Origin: Magicicada septendecula
Lineage: Eukaryota; Arthropoda; Insecta; Hemiptera; Cicadidae
DNA: 64,000 nucleotides
Direction: 5' to 3'
NCBI GenBank assembly: GCA_034769895.1
Contig: CM068367.1
Span: 117,908,573-117,972,572 of the forward strand
Part shown: piece by piece, positions 22,745 through 34,610 of the stretch
How positions within the stretch are numbered: position 1 is the stretch's first letter
How the letters are laid out: each line of letters begins with the position of its first letter
The notes under the pieces: model-generated
Database searches by the model: none
Seen by the model: only the letters and a program-made list of their open reading frames with translations
Told to the model about the DNA's origin: nothing
Translations under genes and position numbers: made by a program

Positions 22745-25203
22745 ATGGACAACGAAATCCAAGAATTTAACTCAGCAAGACGAGCCAACGTCCAAGCGTA
22801 CAAGTTCACAACTTTGAAGGTTAGAAAGATTGTAGCTCACATAAATTTCAACAAAACATGCATAAACAATTCACTAACACCTAAATATGCCCAAATCAAA
22901 ATTAAACAGAACAACCAGGCCGCCCGAATAACACAAAACATCGCACAAAGAACATACATAAAAGAATCAATTAAACAACTATATAAGAAAAAAGACGCTC
23001 TTAACCGCAAAGCATTAACACTACACCTACATATCGCCAACACGTACGGACACAATTACATGACTGAACTAATACATCACACAAATGAATGGACAAAAAA
23101 ACAAATACATATCATACAGACAAAACACGACAGAAAAATAAAAAACCTGACACCAATCAAAACAGATATAATTCCCTCGCACAAATTCTACCCACGTACA
23201 GTAAACCTCACGAACGTCACACTCACAAAAAACGAACAAACACTCCTTGATAAAGGCCTAAAACATAACATACATTACAAACATAACAACCAAACACTAA
23301 CAAAGCTCATAATTGACACAGAAACAAATATACAAAACACAGCACCAGAGCATCAAGACACATTAAGACATAATATAAACAACACAATAGGAGTACATAA
23401 GACACCAGACAACAACAACCACAACTCAGAAATACACACAGCCATCAAACTGAGGGAAAAGGCACACAAACACAACATCACATTTGTAAAAGCTGACAAA
23501 GGCAACACGACTGTAATTATCCCCACAGACAACCTACACAAAAAAGTACAAGACTTCATAGAACAGAACAACATCACAGAACTAAAACACGACCCCACCG
23601 ACAGATACCAAAACTCAGTAAAACAAATAGTCAACAAAGCCAAACACATTATGACACATAAACAAAAGCCCTACATGAAACAAATCCGACCATCAGCACC
23701 TACACTCCAAGCGCTTCCCAAAATCCATAAAGAAGACATTCCGATCCGCCCCATTATCAACTACCGTAATGCCCCTGCACACAAACTGGCAAAATATCTA
23801 GACAAAATTATTAGACAACACACACAAATAGACAACAACATTGCAGTAAAAAACAACACTGACCTAGTAACAAAAATAAAAGACATACACATCCCCCGTA
23901 ACGCCACATTAGCCTCCTTTGACATTAAAAACCTGTACACAAACATCCCCATCTCTGAAACAATCACCATCCTACAAAACAAACTCAAACAGAACAACAC
24001 ACCAGACGAACTTATCAATGAAATAACAGAAACTCTGAACATTATCACAAAACAAAACTACTTTACTTATAACAATAAATACTACACACAGAACGACGGC
24101 CTACCCATGGGCTCCCCCATATCCAGCATTCTAGCAGAAGTCTTCCTCCAACACTTAGAAAAAACAAAAATACTCACAAACAATGACAGACACTCACATA
24201 AAATACTATATTGGCACAGATACGTTGATGACATTCTAATACTATACAGGGGAAACAAAAGACAATGTGAACAGTTACTAACGCACATAAACAAAATACA
24301 TAAAAACATAACCTTCACTGCCGAATACGAACACAACAACACCATAAACTTCTTAGACCTCTCCATCACAAAACTAGAACACAGGCACAAATTCAGTATA
24401 TACAGAAAACCAACTACAACTGACACACTAATACACAACACCTCCAATCACCCAATACAACACAAACTAGCTGCTTTTAGAACCATGATACATAGACTTA
24501 ACAACATCCCCTTAGATGAAATAGACTACAAAGACGAACTAAACACGACAAAATATCTAGCAGAATCTAACGGTTATGACAGAACAATAGTCAGTAAACT
24601 CCTACACAAAACACAAAACAAACAACAGACAAAGACAGAAAACAACAAATTCATAACACTAACATACATCAACAAACAAACAGAAAAAATTGCCCACAAA
24701 TTCAAAAAAGCAGGATACAGAATCGCTTACAAAACTACTAACAAAACAGAACACACACTATCAAAACGCATGCCCAAAGCACAAAACAAATTCGATCTAC
24801 CCGGTGTATATAAACTAAATTGTTCAAATTGCAGTAAATTCTACATAGGCCAGACAGGACGTAGCTTCAAACAGACATTGAACACACAAAAGCACTCCAC
24901 ACCACTACAGAATCTACCTTCGCAAACCACCTCATTGAAGCAAACCACACATATAAAAACATCGACAATAACATGAACATACTACACGTACACACAAAAG
25001 GCCGAAAACTAGACACTCTAGAACAATTAGAAATATACAAACACACAAAAACAAATAAAAACGACATCCTAAACGAACAGACACAATTCAAATCGCACGC
25101 ATTATTCGAACACATCTCACCACACACACACAGCTTCAATCTTTCGAAACACTTTCTCGTCGCCAACAACAAGACGAGCAGCGCTACTAACGACAGCCTC
25201 TGA
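22745..25203 (+). pseudogene. Penelope-like ORF, frameshifted in endonuclease (unit E)
   Basis: Open for 743 codons to 24976, with all RT motifs and the GVY and YIG motifs. A 4-bp deletion near 24873 (just after FKQ, about residue 710) moves the frame, replacing the last 110 residues by about 30 unrelated ones. The normal C-terminus is still readable in another frame from 24973 to 25203. The RT is therefore intact and the endonuclease is truncated after its core motifs. Confidence 0.85.
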
Positions 25204-25244
25204 TGAAGCCTTCTATAGGTGAAAGCCGGTTTAGGCTGTAAGGT
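25195..25244 (+). ncRNA. hammerhead-like motif, unit E
   Basis: Same motif as in the other units, at the junction of units E and F. Confidence 0.5.
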
Positions 25245-25329
25245 AAAACTTTACGTTTTTACTTATAAAAAACATTGTGTTCCGAGTCGTCAATATTATA
25301 GTGATATTTAGTTAAGTAACGGACACGTC

Positions 25330-27788
25330 ATGGACAACGAAATCCAAGAATTTAACTCAGCAAGACGAGCCAACGTCCAAGCGTACAAGTTCACAACTTT
25401 GAAGGTTAGAAAGATTGTAGCTCACATAAATTTCAACAAAACATGCATAAACAATTCACTAACACCTAAATATGCCCAAATCAAAATTAAACAGAACAAC
25501 CAGGCCGCCCGAATAACACAAAACATCGCACAAAGAACATACATAAAAGAATCAATTAAACAACTATATAAGAAAAAAGACGCTCTTAACCGCAAAGCAT
25601 TAACACTACACCTACATATCGCCAACACGTACGGACACAATTACATGACTGAACTAATACATCACACAAATGAATGGACAAAAAAACAAATACATATCAT
25701 ACAGACAAAACACGACAGAAAAATAAAAAACCTGACACCAATCAAAACAGATATAATTCCCTCGCACAAATTCTACCCACGTACAGTAAACCTCACGAAC
25801 GTCACACTCACAAAAAACGAACAAACACTCCTTGATAAAGGCCTAAAACATAACATACATTACAAACATAACAACCAAACACTAACAAAGCTCATAATTG
25901 ACACAGAAACAAATATACAAAACACAGCACCAGAGCATCAAGACACATTAAGACATAATATAAACAACACAATAGGAGTACATAAGACACCAGACAACAA
26001 CAACCACAACTCAGAAATACACACAGCCATCAAACTGAGGGAAAAGGCACACAAACACAACATCACATTTGTAAAAGCTGACAAAGGCAACACGACTGTA
26101 ATTATCCCCACAGACAACCTACACAAAAAAGTACAAGACTTCATAGAACAGAACAACATCACAGAACTAAAACACGACCCCACCGACAGATACCAAAACT
26201 CAGTAAAACAAATAGTCAACAAAGCCAAACACATTATGACACATAAACAAAAGCCCTACATGAAACAAATCCGACCATCAGCACCTACACTCCAAGCGCT
26301 TCCCAAAATCCATAAAGAAGACATTCCGATCCGCCCCATTATCAACTACCGTAATGCCCCTGCACACAAACTGGCAAAATATCTAGACAAAATTATTAGA
26401 CAACACACACAAATAGACAACAACATTGCAGTAAAAAACAACACTGACCTAGTAACAAAAATAAAAGACATACACATCCCCCGTAACGCCACATTAGCCT
26501 CCTTTGACATTAAAAACCTGTACACAAACATCCCCATCTCTGAAACAATCACCATCCTACAAAACAAACTCAAACAGAACAACACACCAGACGAACTTAT
26601 CAATGAAATAACAGAAACTCTGAACATTATCACAAAACAAAACTACTTTACTTATAACAATAAATACTACACACAGAACGACGGCCTACCCATGGGCTCC
26701 CCCATATCCAGCATTCTAGCAGAAGTCTTCCTCCAACACTTAGAAAAAACAAAAATACTCACAAACAATGACAGACACTCACATAAAATACTATATTGGC
26801 ACAGATACGTTGATGACATTCTAATACTATACAGGGGAAACAAAAGACAATGTGAACAGTTACTAACGCACATAAACAAAATACATAAAAACATAACCTT
26901 CACTGCCGAATACGAACACAACAACACCATAAACTTCTTAGACCTCTCCATCACAAAACTAGAACACAGGCACAAATTCAGTATATACAGAAAACCAACT
27001 ACAACTGACACACTAATACACAACACCTCCAATCACCCAATACAACACAAACTAGCTGCTTTTAGAACCATGATACATAGACTTAACAACATCCCCTTAG
27101 ATGAAATAGACTACAAAGACGAACTAAACACGACAAAATATCTAGCAGAATCTAACGGTTATGACAGAACAATAGTCAGTAAACTCCTACACAAAACACA
27201 AAACAAACAACAGACAAAGACAGAAAACAACAAATTCATAACACTAACATACATCAACAAACAAACAGAAAAAATTGCCCACAAATTCAAAAAAGCAGGA
27301 TACAGAATCGCTTACAAAACTACTAACAAAACAGAACACACACTATCAAAACGCATGCCCAAAGCACAAAACAAATTCGATCTACCCGGTGTATATAAAC
27401 TAAATTGTTCAAATTGCAGTAAATTCTACATAGGCCAGACAGGACGTAGCTTCAAACAGACATTGAACACACAAAAGCACTCCACACCACTACAGAATCT
27501 ACCTTCGCAAACCACCTCATTGAAGCAAACCACACATATAAAAACATCGACAATAACATGAACATACTACACGTACACACAAAAGGCCGAAAACTAGACA
27601 CTCTAGAACAATTAGAAATATACAAACACACAAAAACAAATAAAAACGACATCCTAAACGAACAGACACAATTCAAATCGCACGCATTATTCGAACACAT
27701 CTCACCACACACACACAGCTTCAATCTTTCGAAACACTTTCTCGTCGCCAACAACAAGACGAGCAGCGCTACTAACGACAGCCTCTGA
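25330..27788 (+). pseudogene. Penelope-like ORF, frameshifted in endonuclease (unit F)
   Basis: Encodes the same 743-residue frameshifted product as unit E, with the same 4-bp deletion near 27458 and the same Thr in NTTKYLAES where units A to D have Ile. The shared defect shows that E, F and G are copies of one defective unit. Confidence 0.85.
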
Positions 27789-27829
27789 TGAAGCCTTCTA
27801 TAGGTGAAAGCCGGTTTAGGCTGTAAGGT
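27780..27829 (+). ncRNA. hammerhead-like motif, unit F
   Basis: Same motif as in the other units, at the junction of units F and G. Confidence 0.5.
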
Positions 27830-27914
27830 AAAACTTTACGTTTTTACTTATAAAAAACATTGTGTTCCGAGTCGTCAATATTATAGTGATATTTAGTTAA
27901 GTAACGGACACGTC

Positions 27915-30373
27915 ATGGACAACGAAATCCAAGAATTTAACTCAGCAAGACGAGCCAACGTCCAAGCGTACAAGTTCACAACTTTGAAGGTTAGAAAGAT
28001 TGTAGCTCACATAAATTTCAACAAAACATGCATAAACAATTCACTAACACCTAAATATGCCCAAATCAAAATTAAACAGAACAACCAGGCCGCCCGAATA
28101 ACACAAAACATCGCACAAAGAACATACATAAAAGAATCAATTAAACAACTATATAAGAAAAAAGACGCTCTTAACCGCAAAGCATTAACACTACACCTAC
28201 ATATCGCCAACACGTACGGACACAATTACATGACTGAACTAATACATCACACAAATGAATGGACAAAAAAACAAATACATATCATACAGACAAAACACGA
28301 CAGAAAAATAAAAAACCTGACACCAATCAAAACAGATATAATTCCCTCGCACAAATTCTACCCACGTACAGTAAACCTCACGAACGTCACACTCACAAAA
28401 AACGAACAAACACTCCTTGATAAAGGCCTAAAACATAACATACATTACAAACATAACAACCAAACACTAACAAAGCTCATAATTGACACAGAAACAAATA
28501 TACAAAACACAGCACCAGAGCATCAAGACACATTAAGACATAATATAAACAACACAATAGGAGTACATAAGACACCAGACAACAACAACCACAACTCAGA
28601 AATACACACAGCCATCAAACTGAGGGAAAAGGCACACAAACACAACATCACATTTGTAAAAGCTGACAAAGGCAACACGACTGTAATTATCCCCACAGAC
28701 AACCTACACAAAAAAGTACAAGACTTCATAGAACAGAACAACATCACAGAACTAAAACACGACCCCACCGACAGATACCAAAACTCAGTAAAACAAATAG
28801 TCAACAAAGCCAAACACATTATGACACATAAACAAAAGCCCTACATGAAACAAATCCGACCATCAGCACCTACACTCCAAGCGCTTCCCAAAATCCATAA
28901 AGAAGACATTCCGATCCGCCCCATTATCAACTACCGTAATGCCCCTGCACACAAACTGGCAAAATATCTAGACAAAATTATTAGACAACACACACAAATA
29001 GACAACAACATTGCAGTAAAAAACAACACTGACCTAGTAACAAAAATAAAAGACATACACATCCCCCGTAACGCCACATTAGCCTCCTTTGACATTAAAA
29101 ACCTGTACACAAACATCCCCATCTCTGAAACAATCACCATCCTACAAAACAAACTCAAACAGAACAACACACCAGACGAACTTATCAATGAAATAACAGA
29201 AACTCTGAACATTATCACAAAACAAAACTACTTTACTTATAACAATAAATACTACACACAGAACGACGGCCTACCCATGGGCTCCCCCATATCCAGCATT
29301 CTAGCAGAAGTCTTCCTCCAACACTTAGAAAAAACAAAAATACTCACAAACAATGACAGACACTCACATAAAATACTATATTGGCACAGATACGTTGATG
29401 ACATTCTAATACTATACAGGGGAAACAAAAGACAATGTGAACAGTTACTAACGCACATAAACAAAATACATAAAAACATAACCTTCACTGCCGAATACGA
29501 ACACAACAACACCATAAACTTCTTAGACCTCTCCATCACAAAACTAGAACACAGGCACAAATTCAGTATATACAGAAAACCAACTACAACTGACACACTA
29601 ATACACAACACCTCCAATCACCCAATACAACACAAACTAGCTGCTTTTAGAACCATGATACATAGACTTAACAACATCCCCTTAGATGAAATAGACTACA
29701 AAGACGAACTAAACACGACAAAATATCTAGCAGAATCTAACGGTTATGACAGAACAATAGTCAGTAAACTCCTACACAAAACACAAAACAAACAACAGAC
29801 AAAGACAGAAAACAACAAATTCATAACACTAACATACATCAACAAACAAACAGAAAAAATTGCCCACAAATTCAAAAAAGCAGGATACAGAATCGCTTAC
29901 AAAACTACTAACAAAACAGAACACACACTATCAAAACGCATGCCCAAAGCACAAAACAAATTCGATCTACCCGGTGTATATAAACTAAATTGTTCAAATT
30001 GCAGTAAATTCTACATAGGCCAGACAGGACGTAGCTTCAAACAGACATTGAACACACAAAAGCACTCCACACCACTACAGAATCTACCTTCGCAAACCAC
30101 CTCATTGAAGCAAACCACACATATAAAAACATCGACAATAACATGAACATACTACACGTACACACAAAAGGCCGAAAACTAGACACTCTAGAACAATTAG
30201 AAATATACAAACACACAAAAACAAATAAAAACGACATCCTAAACGAACAGACACAATTCAAATCGCACGCATTATTCGAACACATCTCACCACACACACA
30301 CAGCTTCAATCTTTCGAAACACTTTCTCGTCGCCAACAACAAGACGAGCAGCGCTACTAACGACAGCCTCTGA
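27915..30373 (+). pseudogene. Penelope-like ORF, frameshifted in endonuclease (unit G)
   Basis: Third copy of the defective unit, with the 4-bp deletion near 30043 and a protein identical to units E and F as far as I can compare. The C-terminal remainder is in another frame at 30143-30373. It is followed by a normal 3' end and the 37-nt tail. Confidence 0.85.
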
Positions 30374-30414
30374 TGAAGCCTTCTATAGGTGAAAGCCGGT
30401 TTAGGCTGTAAGGT
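30365..30414 (+). ncRNA. hammerhead-like motif, unit G
   Basis: Last copy of the motif in the array, followed by the 3' end and the tail at 30481-30517. Confidence 0.5.
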
Positions 30415-30480
30415 AAAACTTTACGTTTTTACTTATAAAAAACATTGTGTTCCGAGTCGTCAATATTATAGTGATATTTA

Positions 30481-30517
30481 GTTAAGTAACGGACACGTCA
30501 TGGACAACGAAATCCAA
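30481..30517 (+). repeat. 37-nt terminal extension of Penelope array
   Basis: Repeats the first 37 bases of a unit (5' leader plus the first 18 bases of the ORF) and ends exactly at the right TSD. The left end of the array, on the other strand, lacks it. A similar 34-nt one-sided extension occurs at 62029-62062 in the other Penelope-like insertion. Confidence 0.75.
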
Positions 30518-30527
30518 GTATGTTGTC
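30518..30527 (+). repeat. target-site duplication of Penelope array, right copy
   Basis: GTATGTTGTC, identical to 14596-14605. Confidence 0.85.
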
Positions 30528-30742
30528 TTGTGAAAATATATTTTTAGTTATACTTTACAAAAATTCTTTTTCATCTGTTCCTCAGTATTGTTGATTTTGA
30601 TATATTGGATGTCCTTGGTTATATTTCCTTCCTTCTGGATCGTGATTTTGTACTTTTCGGAAATTTAGAATTTTCGTTTACACTTTATTTTAATTTTGTC
30701 GCATTCTTCTTTTGGTAGACATGCTTTACTTTCAATACTTTA

Positions 30743-31136
30743 TATTATGTTTTTTCATTTATTTTATGTTTTATACTGATTATTATTCGGGAGCAATTAA
30801 TTTCTCATCTGTTCTCTTCAGAGTTCAATAAATGGAAAAAAACCTGGTTGTTTTGTAACGTATTTTTCGTTACTAAGCGATAAATCTGTCCTCTCATTGG
30901 TTGTTAGTTTTCTTATTACATTCTTATATTCGGCTTAATTTTCTATAAAACTGTCAAAAATGTTTCTAATTTAAATATTGAGTTTATGATACATTTAATA
31001 AACTTGTTTAGATTATCTTTGGATTCCTTTCTTTCTATAAATTATTTTGAGACCAACATGCTTAGTGTGTGATCTATAATTACTGAATTAACATTTTACT
31101 GTATAGGCCTTGTGTACCTTTTATACTTATTTCTTT
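30743..31136 (+). repeat. genomic direct repeat, copy 1 (left part)
   Basis: Matches 37245-37640 with scattered differences. The remaining part of this copy lies at 37098-37193, on the other side of the LTR element, which therefore inserted into it. The sequence is AT-rich and non-coding; its family is unknown. 30528-30742, before the repeat, holds nothing recognised. Confidence 0.7.
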
Positions 31137-32012
31137 TGTGATCGTCTATTTTATTATCACATTTAATAGAATTTATTATTTTTTTTTTTAAATACTGCTT
31201 ACCTTCATTGGGTCCCAAGGTCGTTACGTGAACTCGCAACATACAAGTGATTTAGGGTTTTATTTTATAATAATTACACTCTCTTGGCATGTTTTAACTA
31301 TCTCAGTTTTATTTAACATTTCTTTGTATACTCTTTTTTATTTCTTAAATTTCCTTATTGATTCTTACGTAACATAGAAAAATTATTATATTTACTTATT
31401 ATAATTAGATGAAATATTTCTCTTATTTTATAAGCAGTACCCACTCGCTCTCACTTTCACACATTTTACCCCCCTTTTTATTAAGAGATCTCTTCATTTA
31501 TTATAATCTTTATTTTGGGTTATTTTAATAGCAATTGTTGATTTATATAATTTTTTACTTTCCTGTGGTCGCCTCAGGCATGTGTCGAACTCAGTCCGGT
31601 TTTTTGCTCACTATTGTTCCGAAATATGTTTTCACTGATTTAATTTTTTCTCACTGTTCTGGTTTACGCTGTATTACATTTTAATTGTAGTTTGCACGCC
31701 TTCTTTACCACTTTTTACTATATTTAGAACACATTTTTTAAAGTTTTAATAGAGTTCAGCTCGCGAGCCTTAATGCTAAACCGGCCGGAGCTGCAGCTGT
31801 GAAACGACAGACAGTTCTCTGCGCACTTAGGCGAGAAGGAATTTATTTGAACGTGACATCGTGAGAAACCTGGCCAACCGGTGCGCGCATCCGCGCACCC
31901 TTGCTGATAGTCTGCATTCCAGTGCCTTACCGCGACAGTCCCGTGGCTATAGTCCGTTCACCAAATATACTTGGGTCATGAAAGAAAACTTTCCCAATTC
32001 TGTCCCGTTACA
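31137..32012 (-). repeat. 3' LTR of element 2
   Basis: 876 bp, TG...CA in plus-strand reading (TGTGATCGTC to CCCGTTACA). On the element strand it starts TGTAACGGGAC right after the polypurine tract. Paired with 36224-37097. Confidence 0.8.
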
Positions 32013-32025
32013 ATACCCCCCCCCC
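32013..32025 (-). other. polypurine tract of element 2
   Basis: ATA followed by a C10 run on the plus strand; on the element strand a G10 run next to the LTR. Confidence 0.6.
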
Positions 32026-32063
32026 AATGAGAGGTTTTCTGCCGAAGCAGAAAAACTCTCATT
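32026..32063 (-). other. 3' UTR hairpin of element 2
   Basis: AATGAGAGGTTTTCTGC pairs with GCAGAAAAACTCTCATT, almost perfectly, closed by a CGAA tetraloop in plus-strand reading. It is the best-formed copy of the hairpin also seen at 2240-2279 and 10472-10511. Confidence 0.7.
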
Positions 32064-33049
32064 GCTAACCCTAAGAGGATCAGTGAGAATATGGTGCCAA
32101 CAACCCCCCTTTAATCCTTTAATACCTCATGGGTAAACTATCCCCCTAGCTCGGCAACTATGGCTGCACCGGAACGACATTACTGGACTTCTCTGTCTGA
32201 GATCTCAACACCGTAAAGTCGGACAGGCACTCACTACAGTACCACCCAACCTTGTTACATTTCCGATAAAATTCCATAACTGGGCTTATACCATACCAGA
32301 TCCTCAACTGATATATCTCCCCTTACATACATACTGGATTGCCTTTAGCAAAGTACTGGGCGCATACACATATTCATTACCAAATTAAACACACTATCTC
32401 CACGTTAATTATTAATATAAAATTCACATAAATATTTTATACTTGCTTCTAAACAAAATTCATTCCCATTTCTCAACTTTAATTGTATGCTTGACGTTAC
32501 CATTTCAAATCAAATTAAAGTATTTAAATTTTGTCCAAATAATGAAATAAATCTAAGTCCCTTACCAAAGATCCACATTGAAGATAATTTACATCATCTC
32601 TTTCAATTAATTAATTTAATCATAATTTTCAAAATTCCAAAATCCCTTAAATTAACATTTAATTTAATTTCATTTCATTTCATAATTATCCTCATTATTT
32701 GTTTAGTTTAATATAATATTATTATTATTATTATTTAATTTATTATTATTTTAATTTACTTTATAACTCCTCTTAACTAGATACTAACAATCATAATGAA
32801 CAAAATAAAATAAACAACTTATTTCTATCATAAATTCCCTTATCACTACATTTGTTTACAAAACATATAATATGAGCACACACACATTGTTTACATAAAA
32901 TACATTTTACAACACAAACACAATTAATCTCACTATAAATTTATTTACAATTTTTTGTCATTATTTTCTGTTTACCACACCTCATTACCTAATTTAGCCA
33001 GGTCATCACCATAAACTAAAATAATAAAATGTTCATTCACTTTGTTTGT
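32064..33049 (-). other. non-coding 3' region of element 2
   Basis: AT-rich sequence between the Gag-like ORF and the hairpin, alignable with both ends of the corresponding region of element 1 (about 2280-2930 and 5600-5776). A 74-codon open frame at 32487-32711 is AT-rich chance sequence. Confidence 0.55.
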
Positions 33050-33341
33050 TTAACCCCCATCGTCGTAAACTAGTCTTACTTTTACATAACAGTTAGGGTG
33101 CCTTCACACGAGGCCACCAAGGTGGCGCCACCATGGCCGCGCCACCACGTGAACACGTAAGTTCAAATGAGCTCTTTCACACGAGGCCGCCCCACCAGTT
33201 TTGGCAGCGCCACCAGCCGACTGTGAGTCGACATGCTGCGATTTTTCAAGCCACCATGTTGGTGGCACCACCAGATCGTTCCCTTCTATCTTACCAGCTC
33301 CTTCACACGAGGCGCGACCAGACGGCGCCACCAAGTCAACA

Positions 33342-34016
33342 GAGGATGAGCATCGCCAAAAAACCATCGATGTTTAACATCGATATTAATATCGAGCAGA
33401 CTACATCGATGTTTTCAAGCCGATATTGGAAACTGCACTTTTATTGTCACTATTTTTGACAAAATGTTTCCATAATTTACTTTTGGGTGGCATAATTAAC
33501 GGGTGGATAATTATGAACGATGACGATGATATTAAAAATGCAAATATGAACTATTTGAATTATATTGTAACACTAACACAATTAAAAGAGAAACTAGAAT
33601 GAAAAATAACTGTAAAAGACAAAACTAAATCTGAATGAAAACCAAATACTACTAACGTAAAGGGTAAACCGTTATTCCGTAAGTTTGTAAGCTAACTTTG
33701 AAACTGTTAAAACATATGTAACGGTCTCCTATAAAACGGTTTTGTTCTATTTTTAGTTTTACCACGTAGCTCCATGTACATGGTACTTACTATTTACCAA
33801 CTAGCCAACTACCTAGGATCTACCATTAATATCTAAAATAAAAATTTGTCGATGTAAAATAAAGAAAATTTAACAATAAATCTAAGTTTTTATTACAAAT
33901 TTGTTAAAAGTGTTCAAAGGAAAAATATAGAAACGAAACCATCGATTGTAAAAACATCAAACAGCGAATGTTAAGCATTGATGTTGTTCGACCATCGGCT
34001 ATCAATGCTCATCCCT
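33342..34016. mobile_element. hAT-type MITE nested in the Harbinger-like element
   Basis: 675 bp flanked by the 8-bp duplication AGTCAACA (33334-33341 and 34017-34024). Terminal inverted repeats resemble GGGATGAGCATTGATAG, on the left as GAGGATGAGCATCG. No coding capacity. The 8-bp TSD points to the hAT superfamily. Palindromic ATCGATGTT-type motifs recur near both ends. Confidence 0.75.
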
Positions 34017-34240
34017 AGTCAACAGTTAATTGCCGTTCACAGTTCCTTGAGGAGCATTTTTTGTCACTCTCGCCTGTTGTATTTTATTTTTGTTTGTATT
34101 TTGTTTTATTATTATTCTTTTGTTATTTTGTTTGTATTTTGTATTTTATTTTGTATTTTTGTAACCAGTCTCAAATATTTTACAAGGCGAGAACGTTGTT
34201 CCGATTCTGAGAAGGTCTTACATGTTTGATACTGAAACAT

Positions 34241-34610
34241 TTATATGTGAAATACAATCAAGACCAGCGCTGTGGGATCTGACGTAAAACGAATATGATA
34301 TGACGCCATGTTGGTGTCCATACCAGTCAGACCATCCTTTAAATGTAAAACCAGTTCGTCAAAAGATGCTATAGATATTCTTGTATAGTTAAAAAAATTT
34401 TCCTCGTGCTTTTGAAGATCATTGAACAAAAGGCAAAATATCCCTTTGGAAGATTGGTCCTGTGAGAGTGGGTGAATCCAAAAATATCTTATTCTTTTGC
34501 GCTGTTTTCGCGACTTTATGTAAGTGTACACCAAAACTTGAGGCTGCTATTTCTTCCATCTCCATTTCAAGACTTGATCGCTTTCTTGGTGGCAGGAACA
34601 AAAAGATCAC
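34241..34610 (-). pseudogene. PIF/Harbinger transposase N-terminal fragment
   Basis: One frame (34610-34419) starts with a hydrophobic/basic segment including MEEIAASSF. After a frameshift another frame (34534-34241) gives IRYFWIHPLSQ, GIFCLLFNDLQKHEENFFNY and ISIASFDELV. The spacing and the motifs W-hP, L...F..Y.R-S and FDELL are typical of the N-terminus of animal Harbinger DDE transposases. The catalytic domain is absent. Confidence 0.6.

Larger units (their letters stand above)
14606..30517. mobile_element. Penelope-like element array: two minus, five plus units
   Basis: Units as read: A minus 14606-17194, B minus 17195-18776 (5' truncated), C plus about 18783-20136 (5' truncated), D plus 20137-22725, E plus 22726-25310, F plus 25311-27895, G plus 27896-30480, and a 37-nt tail 30481-30517 that repeats the start of a unit. 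Units D, E, F and G join head to tail without spacer. Units E to G have a period of 2585 bp and D is 4 bp longer. The whole array is flanked by GTATGTTGTC on both sides, so it occupies a single insertion site. Sequence identity between units is very high. Tandem and inverted 5'-truncated copies are typical of Penelope-like elements; five successive units is more than usual. Confidence 0.85.

Noticed and set aside
14744..30342. Repeated open frames of 72, 95, 98, 111 and 121 codons opposite the Penelope-like ORFs
   Set aside because: They are antisense shadows of the RT/endonuclease frame. They recur only because the units recur, and their Cys/Val/Phe/Leu-rich composition is the complement of Asn/Thr/Lys-rich codons.
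20137..30480. Satellite or CRISPR-like array
   Set aside because: The 2.6 kb period is a complete coding Penelope-like unit; there are no short repeats with unique spacers.
32013..32120. Reading element 2 on the plus strand, with TGGTGCCAACAACC near 32091 as primer site
   Set aside because: The Gag-like ORF, a G-run directly before an LTR start, and a TGG site 2 nt after the other LTR all fit the minus orientation.
33104..33459. ORFs of 87 and 108 codons at the Harbinger-like terminus
   Set aside because: They are produced by GC-richer terminal repeat sequence and run into the nested MITE.
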